Assembly: GCA_001870995.2 (NCBI GenBank)
Contig: MLAV02000003.1
Span: 186,001-250,000 of the forward strand
Direction: 5' to 3'
Origin: Chitinophaga sp. CB10
GTDB lineage: Bacteria; Bacteroidota; Bacteroidia; Chitinophagales; Chitinophagaceae
DNA: 64,000 nt
The notes under the pieces are model-generated. The model was not told the DNA's origin. It saw only the letters and a program-made list of their open reading frames with translations, and searched no databases. Positions 25,832 to 34,527 of this stretch are shown in pieces. The stretch's first letter is position 1. Every line of letters starts with the position of its first letter. The translations under genes were made by a program, and so were the position numbers.

Positions 25832-27210
25832 TTTTCAATCAGCGCTTTCAGCTCTGGGGTAGACGGGCGCGGTGCATCGATATTCACGATTTTACCTTCC
25901 TGGTCAAACACCATGAAACGGGGAATACCGTTGATGCCATAGAACTTGGTTATTTCGCTCCATCCGTTTACGAAGATCTGCACGCCTTTCATCTCTTTCT
26001 CTTTTACGAACTGCTTCCATTTCTCCTTGTCTTTGGCTTCATCCACGGAGCAGCCTACGAAAGTCACATTCTTACCTTCCATTTCTTCTTCCAGCTTTTG
26101 CAGGTAAGGCAGCTCCGCTTTGCAGGGGCCGCACCAGGTAGCCCAAACGTCTACTACCACCACTTTCCCTTTCAGGTCGTTGAATGCCACCTGTTTGCCG
26201 TTGGTATCCTCGCCGGAGAAGTTGTAGCCGGCTTCGCCTGCGGAGAACTTACGTACTGACTTCTCGTATTCAAGGTAGCGTTTCTTTTCCAGGTCGGTTA
26301 CCAGGTATTTCTGGTAAGGGGCCATAGCTTCCACGAGGGACTCAAAGGTTTTGTAAGCGCCCAGGGAGCTGGTGAGGAAAAGGGCTTTGATGTGATCATT
26401 GCAGATGGCGTTCACATTTTTTGCCAGCATTTCGCTTGCGGATGGTTTGCCCGTCGGTCTTTCGCCCATGATGACAGAGCTGAAAGTGGTGTACAGGCGT
26501 ACGTAATCGCCGATGTTGGCCAGGGCCAGCGCGTTCGGATCACAAAACTTCTGCTCCTTCACGATGCTTTTGTAATAAGCCGGGTAATCCTCTTTTTTAG
26601 GATGGATGCGGCGCGGCGTCAGCAAAAAGCGCATGGCCGCATACTCTACATCCGCCTCCATGGCTACCTTCATGAGGTTGCTGAAATTTTTGTTGGAAGA
26701 GGTAAAGCTCTTTTTGAACGCCTCCGCCTTTGGCAGCGTAGCTTCCAGCGCAGGGAAAAATGACTGGAAGGTAGTGGAATCCATTTTGTTTCCCGGGCCG
26801 GTAACCGGCGCTACTACCTTGTTCCAGGCCTGCAATGCCTTGTTTTCCGCGGAGCCGCTTTTTTGAATGAAGTTCATCCCATCCACTTCCAGGTTCAGCT
26901 GATCTCCTGATTTCAGGTAGATGCGGGCGCCGTTATCCTTGGGATTGGTGGTCAGGTAATAGAACCCTTCGGCGGGCTTTTGTACGGCAAAGGCAAAGGC
27001 GTGGTCGGCGCTCACTGCTGATGTGGCAATTTCCCTGGCCATTCCCTCTTCAACAGCCATCAGGGAGATTTTAGTGGCTTTCTCGTTGGTGGTTGTTCCC
27101 TGGATAATAGTGAGGGATGGGACCGGGCCGGGACCCGCGGTTGCACGGGCGGCGGAAACAGACATGCACAGTACTACTGGCAGGAGCCTGCATACGGTTG
27201 ATTTTTTCAT
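25813..27210 (-). CDS. TlpA family thioredoxin-like protein
   Basis: A 465-residue exported protein. The signal peptide spans about residues 1-25. The N-terminal beta domain (about 30-120) resembles the DUF4369-type module of Bacteroidota TlpA proteins. A helical middle follows (about 120-320). The C-terminal redoxin domain (about 330-465) carries the active site WCGPC within VDVWATWCGPCKAELPYL (about 358-362). It probably reduces or rearranges disulfides in the periplasm. The C-terminus lies within a tandem repeat array. Confidence 0.9.
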   Translation of the reverse strand: MKKSTVCRLLPVVLCMSVSAARATAGPGPVPSLTIIQGTTTNEKATKISLMAVEEGMAREIATSAVSADHAFAFAVQKPAEGFYYLTTNPKDNGARIYLKSGDQLNLEVDGMNFIQKSGSAENKALQAWNKVVAPVTGPGNKMDSTTFQSFFPALEATLPKAEAFKKSFTSSNKNFSNLMKVAMEADVEYAAMRFLLTPRRIHPKKEDYPAYYKSIVKEQKFCDPNALALANIGDYVRLYTTFSSVIMGERPTGKPSASEMLAKNVNAICNDHIKALFLTSSLGAYKTFESLVEAMAPYQKYLVTDLEKKRYLEYEKSVRKFSAGEAGYNFSGEDTNGKQVAFNDLKGKVVVVDVWATWCGPCKAELPYLQKLEEEMEGKNVTFVGCSVDEAKDKEKWKQFVKEKEMKGVQIFVNGWSEITKFYGINGIPRFMVFDQEGKIVNIDAPRPSTPELKALIEKLLAKG

Positions 27211-27243
27211 TGTTTTAATGGTGGTTTTTGTGATTTAGTAAGC

Positions 27244-27251
27244 CAAAAATA
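27244..27251 (-). promoter_or_regulatory. Possible -7 element of the TlpA-like gene
   Basis: TATTTTTG on the minus strand matches TAnnTTTG and would give a leader of about 28 nt. No TTG lies at the expected -33 distance. Confidence 0.4.
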
Positions 27252-27346
27252 ACAAAGCAGTTGTTATGTAGGTACACATTGTGTCAAACGGCTGATAATC
27301 ATTACGGGAATATCGTTCAGGGCTAAGGTTTTGGCGGGGGGCTATC

Positions 27347-27880
27347 TCACTCCGGCCCCACGTACTGATGGTAATAATGCAACGTATGATTATAGTTCTC
27401 CTCATCAAAGCACACAAGTATAACCGCTGTAATACTACTCTCCTTTTCCAGGAAGTCAGCAATCGCTTCCAGCGCAATCCTCGCCGCCAGCTCTTTAGGA
27501 AAATGATAAATCCCTGTACTGATATTCGGAAATGCAATGCTATGAAGATTATTGGCAGCGGCCAGCTCCAGCGAATTCCGGTAGCAATTGGCCAGCAGGG
27601 CAGGTTCGTTGTGCAGCCCATCCTGCCATACCGGCCCTACGGTATGAATCACATGAGCGGCCGGCAAACGGCCACCGGTGGTGATTACCGCTTCGCCGGT
27701 TTTACAGCCGCCCTGCCGGGCTACAATTTTACGGCAGTCTTCCAGGATGGCGGGGCCACCGGCACGGTGGATGGCGCCATCAACGCCTCCGCCACCCATC
27801 AATGATGAATTGGCTGCGTTGACGATCGCGTCCGCCCTGACCTTTGTAATATCGCCCTTAATAACACTTACCCGGTTCAT
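27347..27880 (-). CDS. Macro-domain O-acetyl-ADP-ribose deacetylase
   Basis: A 177-residue macro-domain protein of the YmdB/MacroD type. The start is set at 27880 (MNRVSVIKGDITK), because the upstream ATG at 27910 overlaps the preceding gene. The ADP-ribose-binding features are NAANSSLMGGGGVDGAIHRAGG, split as NAANSSL and GGGGVDGAIHRAGG, and the phosphate loop ISTGIYHFPKELAA. It hydrolyses O-acetyl-ADP-ribose and possibly mono-ADP-ribose on proteins or nucleic acids. It follows the NYN gene by 13 bp, so the two are surely co-transcribed. Confidence 0.9.
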   Translation of the reverse strand: MNRVSVIKGDITKVRADAIVNAANSSLMGGGGVDGAIHRAGGPAILEDCRKIVARQGGCKTGEAVITTGGRLPAAHVIHTVGPVWQDGLHNEPALLANCYRNSLELAAANNLHSIAFPNISTGIYHFPKELAARIALEAIADFLEKESSITAVILVCFDEENYNHTLHYYHQYVGPE

Positions 27881-27893
27881 ATATGCGTTCAGG

Positions 27894-28640
27894 TTATTTA
27901 CTACGAACATACACCAGTTTCCCTGTCTTTTTACCGCTGTCGCGCAGGTCTATTTCAAACATGGGAAAACTCTGGATGAGATGAATCAGCTTATTAAAGC
28001 CATAGTTGCGCGAGTCGAAGTCCGGCTGCTTTTTCAGCAGCAGGTTTCCCAGCTCGCCGAGGTAGGCCCACCCGTCTTCATCCGCGATGTCGTTAATGCT
28101 CGAGGTTAGGAGGCTGATCACTTCCTTATCCGCTTTGCTGATGCCTTTTGATTTTTCTTTGGAGGACCTGGATTTCCCTTCTTCCGCCTTCTTCTCTTTC
28201 ACCTGCAGGATTTCCAGGTAAATAAACTTGTCGCAGGCGGAGCGGAAGGCGCTGGGGGTTTTTCTTTCACCCATACCAATTACGTACATGCCTGCTTCCC
28301 GGAGCCGGGTGGCCAGGCGGGTAAAATCGCTGTCGCTCGATACGAGGCAAAAACCGTCTACCCTGCCGGTGTAGAGGATGTCCATGGCATCGATGATCAT
28401 GGCGCTGTCCGTGGCATTCTTCCCTGAAGTATAACTGTATTGCTGAATGGGCGTGATGGCATAGTCGAGCAGGACGCCCTTCCACCCTACTACAGTGGGC
28501 TTGGTCCAGTCGCCGTAAATTCTCTTAAACGTTGGGTTCCCGTATTTGGCTACTTCTTCGAGCATTCCCTTCACATTGTGATAAGGGATATTATCGGCAT
28601 CGATCAGCACGGCCAGCCGGAGGTCTGTTTTATTATCCAT
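27894..28640 (-). CDS. NYN domain ribonuclease-like protein with C-terminal OST-HTH/LOTUS-like domain
   Basis: A 248-residue protein. The NYN (PIN-like) nuclease domain covers about residues 8-150, with the acidic residues of LIDADNIPYH and of VSSDSDFTRLATRLREAGM. A charged serine/lysine linker (about 155-172) leads to a winged-helix OST-HTH-like domain (about 173-245). The layout matches LabA/DUF88-type proteins, predicted to act on RNA. It is the first gene of a pair with the macro-domain gene. Confidence 0.88.
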   Translation of the reverse strand: MDNKTDLRLAVLIDADNIPYHNVKGMLEEVAKYGNPTFKRIYGDWTKPTVVGWKGVLLDYAITPIQQYSYTSGKNATDSAMIIDAMDILYTGRVDGFCLVSSDSDFTRLATRLREAGMYVIGMGERKTPSAFRSACDKFIYLEILQVKEKKAEEGKSRSSKEKSKGISKADKEVISLLTSSINDIADEDGWAYLGELGNLLLKKQPDFDSRNYGFNKLIHLIQSFPMFEIDLRDSGKKTGKLVYVRSK

Positions 28641-28661
28641 TCGTGGCGTATTAAAACAAAA

Positions 28662-28700
28662 ACGTGTTAGTTACGGACAATCTGGCTGTAACTAACACGT
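28662..28700 (-). terminator. Rho-independent terminator of the dps gene
   Basis: A 13-bp perfect stem (ACGTGTTAGTTAC) with a 13-nt loop, 20 bp past the dps stop codon. On the minus strand it is followed by TTTTGTTTTAA. Confidence 0.8.
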
Positions 28701-28720
28701 AATGATGAGTTATCGAATAC

Positions 28721-29191
28721 TTATTTGAGGTAGGAACGAAGCATCCAGGCCAGTTTCTCATGTTTTTCCATGAGTCCTGTCACGAAATCGCTGGTACCTT
28801 TATCGTTGTATTTCTGGTCGAATTCATCGATCAGGCGGCGCAGGTTGCGGATGATGGTTTCGTGGTCATCCAGCAGTTCTTTTAACTGCGTCTTCGCGTC
28901 GTTGGTATATTCAGACTCCAGGAGGTGAGTGAGTTCCAGCACGTCTTTGTATCTGCCCAGGGCATAGTGGCCAATGGCACGGATTCTTTCAGCTACTTCA
29001 TCCCCGAATTCTTCCAGGGTTTCATACTGCTCTTCGAAAAACAGGTGCAGGTCCCTGAAGCTCGGGCCTTCAATGTTCCAGTGACAGTTGCGGGTTTTAG
29101 CATATAACACTAATTCATCTGCCAAAGCTTTATTCAACTCCAAAGCAACCTCTTTGGTGTGTTCTGGTAACAGGCCGGTGTTTAATTTCAT
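28721..29191 (-). CDS. dps: Dps family ferritin-like DNA-protection protein
   Basis: A 156-residue Dps-like protein. The ferroxidase ligands of the dimer interface are visible in HWNIEGPSFRDLHLFFEEQYE, split here as HWNIEG and DLHLFFEEQYE (His at about 37, Asp at about 48, Glu at about 52). Dps shells store iron oxidised by hydrogen peroxide and shield DNA in stationary phase. Size and four-helix layout are normal. It is transcribed alone, ending at its own hairpin before the NYN gene. Confidence 0.93.
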   Translation of the reverse strand: MKLNTGLLPEHTKEVALELNKALADELVLYAKTRNCHWNIEGPSFRDLHLFFEEQYETLEEFGDEVAERIRAIGHYALGRYKDVLELTHLLESEYTNDAKTQLKELLDDHETIIRNLRRLIDEFDQKYNDKGTSDFVTGLMEKHEKLAWMLRSYLK

Positions 29192-29364
29192 ATCCTTGAA
29201 TTTTTTGGTTATTATAAATTTACGGAATCCGGGAACAGGGGCACATGAATTTTATCATGATTTAACAGCCGGTTAATATTAACAGTAAGGGGCCGCTTTT
29301 GTTCGCCGGGCGCCGGCGGTGATTTACTTCGCTAAAATTGTACCATTGTTACTAATTTTGCCGC

Positions 29365-30570
29365 ATGGACCAGTCGACAGGTAGGATCTACAATCTCCAA
29401 TTCATTTTATTGTGTTTGAGTAATGCCCTTTTTTCGGCCAGTTTCAATATGATGATACCGGAGTTGCCGGCGTATCTGACGAAGCTGGGCGGAGAGGATT
29501 ACAAGGGGTATATCATAGGCGTCTTTACCCTGATGGCGGGGCTTTCCAGGCCCTTCAGCGGTAAGCTGACGGATACGATCGGCCGTGTGCCGGTGATGGT
29601 GTTTGGCTCCCTGATATGCGTAGTATGCAGCCTGATGTATCCGCTGGTGAGCTCTGTAGCGGCCTTCCTGTTGCTGCGGTTTTTCCATGGATTTTCGACG
29701 GGTTTCAAGCCAACGGGCACTTCGGCCTATGTGTCGGACCTGGTGCCGGCAAACCGCCGCGGCGAGGCCATGGGCATGATTGGCCTGGCTTCTATAATCG
29801 GTATGGCCATCGGGCCTGCCATTGGCGGCTGGGTGGCAGTAAGGTGGAATATCAACGTGATGTTCCAGCTGTCTGCCGCATTCGCACTGCTTTCCGTGGT
29901 GATCCTCACGGGAGCGATGAAAGAAACATTGCCAAACAAACAGCCTTTCCGGCTGTCATTATTGCGTATCCACCGGGATGAAATTTTTGAACCGCTGGTA
30001 TGGGGCCCGGTGATTGTGACCTTCCTGACGTTTTTCAGCTATGGCGCTGTACTCACCATCATTCCTGATTACAGTACCTATTTAGGGATTACCAACAAGG
30101 GGTTATTCTTTACGTTCTATACCGCAAGTTCCATGGGTATCCGCCTGCTGGCAGGCAAGGTATCCGATAAATACGGACGTATTCCCGTGCTGAAAATTTC
30201 AGCACTGGTAATGGCCGCCTCCATGACCATGCTGGCCCTGGCGGTGAGCCCTGCCATCCTGCTGGCCGCGGCATTGCTGTACGGCGCCGCCACCGGCCTC
30301 AACTCCCCTGCTGTTACAGCATGGACGGTCGATTTAAGCAACCCGTTGTATAAAGGCCGCGCCCTGGCGAGCATGTATATAGCTATGGAAGCAGGTATTG
30401 GGCTGGGCGCATGGGGCTCTGCGTTGATTTACCACAACCACGCCAGCCGTTTCCCGCTGACGTTTTACATTTTAGCGGGTATCACGGCCATGGCTACACT
30501 CTATTTGTCATTTTTTCATGTGCCTAAGAACTATGAGGAGCAGGTGGCAAGGCAGCAGGCAGGGAACTGA
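29365..30570 (+). CDS. MFS transporter (drug:proton antiporter-like)
   Basis: A 401-residue major facilitator with about 12 predicted membrane spans. The loop 2-3 motif A reads GKLTDTIGRVPVM (about 66-78), and the fifth-helix motif region reads IGMAIGPAIGGWVAVRW. These fit the DHA1-type exporters of drugs or small metabolites. No regulator is adjacent, and the substrate is not inferable. It is divergent from dps. Confidence 0.88.
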   Translation: MDQSTGRIYNLQFILLCLSNALFSASFNMMIPELPAYLTKLGGEDYKGYIIGVFTLMAGLSRPFSGKLTDTIGRVPVMVFGSLICVVCSLMYPLVSSVAAFLLLRFFHGFSTGFKPTGTSAYVSDLVPANRRGEAMGMIGLASIIGMAIGPAIGGWVAVRWNINVMFQLSAAFALLSVVILTGAMKETLPNKQPFRLSLLRIHRDEIFEPLVWGPVIVTFLTFFSYGAVLTIIPDYSTYLGITNKGLFFTFYTASSMGIRLLAGKVSDKYGRIPVLKISALVMAASMTMLALAVSPAILLAAALLYGAATGLNSPAVTAWTVDLSNPLYKGRALASMYIAMEAGIGLGAWGSALIYHNHASRFPLTFYILAGITAMATLYLSFFHVPKNYEEQVARQQAGN

Positions 30571-30619
30571 TTCCCACCTTTCCTGCTAGCCGCATTGCCC
30601 CACCCCACTCCTGCTCTTC

Positions 30620-31990
30620 TTATATGGTTTGCGTTCCGGATTCCAGGCTGGCATTATCCTCCGGCGCTTCCTGTACATAAATTTCAGGTAGCTTCTTTTT
30701 GTTATCCACGCCCAGCTTGCGCATCTTCTCAGCGCGACTAACCAGGTTACCGCCGCCGGTGGTGAGCTTCTTCATGGCTTCATCATAGGCGTCGCGGGTT
30801 TTGCCCAGGTAGTTGTTCACCTGCTCGAGATCAGTAATGAACCCTACAAATTTGTCGTACAGCGCGCCTCCCTGCTTTACGATCTCCTGTGCATTCCTGT
30901 TCTGCTTTTCCAGCTTCCACATGTTCTCAATCACCTTCAGCGTTGCCAGCAAGGACGGTACGCTTACGAGGATAATGCGCTTACGGAAAGCGAAATCATA
31001 CAGGTCCTCATCCGGCTGCATGATGGCCAGCGCGTACGCCGGCTCCACGGGGATGAAGAGCAGCACAAAATCAGTCGTGTTATTGTAAAGCGATTGATAA
31101 GCTTTTGCACTCAGCTCGTTCACATGGTTCTTCACAGAGGCCAGGTGCTGCTTGAGGAACTGCTGCCGCGCAGTATCATCCTCTGCGCTGCAATATTGCT
31201 CATAAGCCTTGAGCGATACCTTGGAATCGATGATCACCCGGCGGTTTTCCGGCAGGTGCAATACCATATCCGGCCGGCGCAACTGCCCGTCCGCATCATA
31301 GCGGGAATCCTGGGTAACATAATGTATCCCCTTTTCCAGGCCGGATGCTTCCAGGACTTTTTCCAGGATCACCTCGCCCCAGTTACCCTGCTTCTTCGTA
31401 TCCGCCTTCAGGGCGTTGGTGAGGTTATTCGCCTCTTTGGTCAGGGTTTGGTTCAGCAACAACAACCTTTGCAGCTCCGCGCGCAATTCCGTACGCTGGG
31501 TAGTTTCCGCTACCAGCGACTGCTGCACGCTGCTGCGGAAGTTGTCTATCTTCTCTGATAAAGGTTTGAGCAGGTCATCCAGCTTGGACTGGTTTTGCTC
31601 CATAAAGTTGCCGGAAATACGATGCAGCAGCTGGTTGGCGATGTTCTCAAACTGATGCCGGGATTCCTCCTGCTGCTGGATCAGCCGCTGCCGCTCTTCC
31701 GTCAGCTGCAGCTGCAGGTATTTATTTTGCTCCAGGAGCCGGCCCTGATCGCCTTTTTGCAGGGCGTATTCTTCGTTTAACCGTTCCAGCTGATCCTGCA
31801 GGTCCTGCAACTGGCGCTCCCGGTCCTTCAATGCCGCATCCAGGTAGAGCTGCTGGGATTCCAGCTGCACGGCGCGTTCCTGCATCTGCCGTTGCTGGGA
31901 TTCCAGCTGTTGCTGACGCGCTTTAGCCGTAAACAAAAGGTATATTAAAACCAGCAACACGATGACGGTTGCTATAAGGGCTGCTAACAT
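30620..31990 (-). CDS. rmuC: DNA recombination protein RmuC
   Basis: A 456-residue RmuC family protein. One N-terminal transmembrane helix (about 3-22) is followed by a long glutamine-rich coiled coil (about 25-130). The nuclease-like core covers about 170-400, with the conserved segments WGEVILEKVLEASGL, RPDMVLHLPENRRVIIDSKVSL and FVLLFIPVEPAYALA. RmuC limits DNA inversion and recombination. It is likely monocistronic, with a -7 element just upstream. Confidence 0.93.
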   Translation of the reverse strand: MLAALIATVIVLLVLIYLLFTAKARQQQLESQQRQMQERAVQLESQQLYLDAALKDRERQLQDLQDQLERLNEEYALQKGDQGRLLEQNKYLQLQLTEERQRLIQQQEESRHQFENIANQLLHRISGNFMEQNQSKLDDLLKPLSEKIDNFRSSVQQSLVAETTQRTELRAELQRLLLLNQTLTKEANNLTNALKADTKKQGNWGEVILEKVLEASGLEKGIHYVTQDSRYDADGQLRRPDMVLHLPENRRVIIDSKVSLKAYEQYCSAEDDTARQQFLKQHLASVKNHVNELSAKAYQSLYNNTTDFVLLFIPVEPAYALAIMQPDEDLYDFAFRKRIILVSVPSLLATLKVIENMWKLEKQNRNAQEIVKQGGALYDKFVGFITDLEQVNNYLGKTRDAYDEAMKKLTTGGGNLVSRAEKMRKLGVDNKKKLPEIYVQEAPEDNASLESGTQTI

Positions 31991-32009
31991 GACAATCTTC
32001 CTCCTTATC

Positions 32010-32017
32010 CAAATTTA
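32010..32017 (-). promoter_or_regulatory. Possible -7 element of rmuC
   Basis: TAAATTTG on the minus strand, 20 bp before the start codon, matches TAnnTTTG. A matching TTG is absent. Confidence 0.35.
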
Positions 32018-32045
32018 ATTCCCCGCTACGCATTGGATTTGCGTA

Positions 32046-32546
32046 CTAACGATGTTTCTTCATAAAGCCGATTTCCTCACGGGAGTCATTTTCCCAGCTG
32101 ATCATTTCCTCCAGGAACTTCTCCACATACCGGTGAATATAATCCTGGTCCACTTCTTCCGGTTCCGCAGTATGCAGTACCGTGTTCTTTGGCCCGTCTT
32201 CGGTTATTCCATCTACATACGGATAAGACACCCAGGTAACCACCTGCCCGTTGCGGGATTGGGAGAAGGACAGCAGGCCTCCTTTTTTCATCTTCTGCAC
32301 AATGGCATTCGGCGTTTTCTCCACGATGCCGCTGGCTGTGTAATTAAACATCACATATACGGACTCCATATTCTGCCAGGCTTCATTGATGTCTACCGTC
32401 CAGTCAAACATGGGAAAGCGTGCCACCAGCTCTTTCAGCGTTGTCGCAATGAGGTCCCGCGAAATAGTGTGCCAGTGGTTCCTCCGTTCTTCTATCCTAA
32501 AAAATACCTGGGCCAGCTCCTGGCCCAATTTCTCGATATTATCCAT
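32046..32546 (-). CDS. Hypothetical protein
   Basis: A 166-residue soluble protein of unknown family. The start is placed at 32546 (MDNIEKLGQEL), because the longer frame would run back through the kdnB terminator. Visible features are a helical N-terminus, a tryptophan- and aromatic-rich middle (FPMFDWTVDINEAWQNMESVY, cut between the two halves), and an acidic C-terminal helix ending in KKHR. There is no signal peptide or membrane span. It lies between a terminator and rmuC, so its transcription depends on an unseen promoter. Confidence 0.7.
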   Translation of the reverse strand: MDNIEKLGQELAQVFFRIEERRNHWHTISRDLIATTLKELVARFPMFDWTVDINEAWQNMESVYVMFNYTASGIVEKTPNAIVQKMKKGGLLSFSQSRNGQVVTWVSYPYVDGITEDGPKNTVLHTAEPEEVDQDYIHRYVEKFLEEMISWENDSREEIGFMKKHR

Positions 32547-32574
32547 GACTTTTTTAGCTGAAGTTAAAAAGATA

Positions 32575-32605
32575 AAGGCATTCCGCCGAAACGACGGAAT
32601 GCCTT
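32575..32605 (-). terminator. Rho-independent terminator of the kdnB gene
   Basis: The stem AAGGCATTCCG/CGGAATGCCTT with a 9-nt loop is followed on the minus strand by TATCTTTTTAAC. It closes the Kdo8N gene cluster. Confidence 0.85.
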
Positions 32606-32630
32606 CTCCCAAAAATATTTACCGGCCCCC

Positions 32631-33707
32631 TTAGAGTCTTTCGTACAGCTTGCGCAAACGCTCCGGCGTCATGATCTGTTTCCAGTCCTTGCCCAGCGCA
32701 TTTTCCCACAGCGGGGCCATACCCAGCGATACGTTGATCATGATGTCGAACTGCTCGTCCGTCAGATCCTTACAGATGCCCTGCGGAATAGTGATATTGT
32801 GTTTCTTCACCATCTGCTTGAATTTTTCCACGCCTTCAGGGTAGAACTCTTCCAGCTTATCAAACACAATACAGTTACCGATGCCGTGCTTGGTACCCAG
32901 CAGGTAAGCCAGGCCGTAGCTCACGGCGTGCGCCACGCCCACCTGGGAATAAGCAATGCTCATACCGCCGGCATAGGAAGCCATCATCAGCTTTTCGTCC
33001 GCATCATCGTCCCACTGGTCTTTTTCCAGGAAGATCTCTTCACAGAGCTCCTGCGCTTTTTCGCCGTAGGACTTACTGAAAGCGTTCAGGTAAGTGCCCT
33101 GCAGGGATTCCACGCAGTGGATAAAGCAGTCCATAGCAGTATAAAAACGCTGGTTAGGTTCCACTGTCTTAGTCAGGGACGGATCCAGCACGATCTGGTC
33201 AAACGGCGTGAAGTCGGAGTTCATACCCAGCTTGCGGGTAGGGCCGGTCAGCACGCAGGTGCGGCTCACTTCCGCGCCTGTACCGGAAATAGTAGGGATA
33301 CCCACTTTATATACGCCGGGCACTTTCACGAGGTCCCATCCCTGGTAGTCCGCAGAGGAACCGGGGTTGGTCATCATCAGCGCAACCGCTTTGGCCATAT
33401 CCATCACAGAACCGCCGCCAATACCAATGATACCGGATACCTGTCCGAATTCAGCTTTCAGCTCATCGCGGATCTGGTCTACATATTTGGTTTTAGGCTC
33501 GTCGGTTACATCGATGATTACAATTTTGTCTTTTCCACGCAAAGGAACACGGGATAAAAATGCTTTCTTATCCTGGAAATACTGATCCACGAAGAAGATC
33601 ATGGGAGCGTCTCCATTCCGTTTTGGGGCCAGGATTTCATCTAACTGATCAAAAGATCCGTTACCGTAAACCACATAGTCCACCATTTTAAAATTCCTGA
33701 ATTTCAT
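32631..33707 (-). CDS. kdnB: Iron-containing alcohol dehydrogenase, probable Kdo 8-oxidase
   Basis: A 358-residue type III alcohol dehydrogenase. It has the GGGSVMDMAKAVAL nucleotide-binding motif (about 97-110) and metal ligands in MDCFIHCVES and in AHAVSYGLAYLLGTKHGIGN (split at GLAY). Its start, MKFRNFKMVDYVVYGNGSFDQL, resembles the Shewanella KdnB enzyme that oxidises C8 of Kdo. It lies 24 bp after a CMP-Kdo synthetase-type gene, which in turn follows an aminotransferase. That three-gene context is what supports the call; alone it would be only 'iron-containing alcohol dehydrogenase'. Confidence 0.82.
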   Translation of the reverse strand: MKFRNFKMVDYVVYGNGSFDQLDEILAPKRNGDAPMIFFVDQYFQDKKAFLSRVPLRGKDKIVIIDVTDEPKTKYVDQIRDELKAEFGQVSGIIGIGGGSVMDMAKAVALMMTNPGSSADYQGWDLVKVPGVYKVGIPTISGTGAEVSRTCVLTGPTRKLGMNSDFTPFDQIVLDPSLTKTVEPNQRFYTAMDCFIHCVESLQGTYLNAFSKSYGEKAQELCEEIFLEKDQWDDDADEKLMMASYAGGMSIAYSQVGVAHAVSYGLAYLLGTKHGIGNCIVFDKLEEFYPEGVEKFKQMVKKHNITIPQGICKDLTDEQFDIMINVSLGMAPLWENALGKDWKQIMTPERLRKLYERL

Positions 33708-33731
33708 ATATGCGTCTTAGTTAGTATGTTA

Positions 33732-34457
33732 TTATAAAAGTTTTGCTGCTTTCTCCAGGTCTTCCGGGGTATCTATTTCCACGCCCATGTACTCCGTCAC
33801 CACCATTTTCATCGGGATACCGTTTTCCAGGTAGCGGAGGCATTCGATTTTCTCCGCCAGCTCCAGGGGAGTTGGTTCCAGCCTGGTGAAGTTCATGAGG
33901 GTATCTTTCCTGAAGGCATAGATACCAATATGCTCGTAGTAGATGGTCTGTACATCTTTTGCGCGGGGGTACGGGATCACGGAACGGGAGAAGAAGAGAG
34001 CGTTGAAGTTCTTGTCTACCGCTACTTTCACGTAGTTGGGATCTTCGATGGACTGCGGATCGGTGAGCACCTGCATCAGGGAAGCCACCTGCACTTTCTT
34101 ACCTTCCTCCCCTTCAAATACCCTGAGTAATTTTTCCAGCGGTTCCTTCTGGGTGAAAGGCTCATCGCCCTGAACATTCACTACAATGTCGTAATCCAGC
34201 AGTTCCATGGCTTCCGCGATACGATCCGTACCGCATTCATGTTCCTTTTTGCTCATTACAGCTTTACCGCCGTTGCTCACTATTTCCTGGAAGATGATAT
34301 CACTGTCGGTTACCACCATCACTTCGTCAAATACGCCGGTTTTAACGGTAGATTCGTAAGTGCGCAGTATCACGGTTTTATCGCCCAGCTTGGCCATCAT
34401 TTTGCCCGGGAAGCGGGAGGCGCCATAACGGGCAGGTATCAATGCTATTTTCTTCAT
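33732..34457 (-). CDS. kdsB: CMP-Kdo synthetase (Kdo/Kdo8N cytidylyltransferase)
   Basis: A 241-residue cytidylyltransferase. The activating loop IPARYGASRFPGKMMAKLG (residues 7-25) and the NVQGDEPF motif (about 96-103) are typical of KdsB. It couples Kdo, or here possibly its 8-amino form, to CMP for use by a lipid A Kdo transferase. Its position between an aminotransferase and an Fe-dependent dehydrogenase matches the Shewanella arrangement, where the enzyme favours Kdo8N. Confidence 0.92.
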   Translation of the reverse strand: MKKIALIPARYGASRFPGKMMAKLGDKTVILRTYESTVKTGVFDEVMVVTDSDIIFQEIVSNGGKAVMSKKEHECGTDRIAEAMELLDYDIVVNVQGDEPFTQKEPLEKLLRVFEGEEGKKVQVASLMQVLTDPQSIEDPNYVKVAVDKNFNALFFSRSVIPYPRAKDVQTIYYEHIGIYAFRKDTLMNFTRLEPTPLELAEKIECLRYLENGIPMKMVVTEYMGVEIDTPEDLEKAAKLL

Positions 34458-34475
34458 AGCTATATGTTTAAAGTA

Positions 34476-34520
34476 TAAAGGCGTACCCGGGCAGCTGTTG
34501 CTTACCCGGTTACGCCTTTA
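34476..34520 (-). terminator. Hairpin between kdnA and kdsB
   Basis: TAAAGGCGTA pairs with TACGCCTTTA, with further inner pairing CCGGG/CCCGG. It sits 8 bp after the kdnA stop codon. The T tract is weak, so it may act as a partial terminator or RNA processing site within the cluster. Confidence 0.5.
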
Positions 34521-34527
34521 CCATGCA

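Noticed and set aside
27880..27910. Longer N-terminus for the macro-domain protein (ATG at 27910)
   Set aside because: It overlaps the upstream NYN gene by 17 bp and adds a sequence not typical of the family; the next ATG gives a standard start.
29353..29360. TAATTTTG as a promoter for the MFS gene
   Set aside because: It ends 4 bp before the start codon, so transcription would begin inside the coding region. No TTG stands at the right distance.
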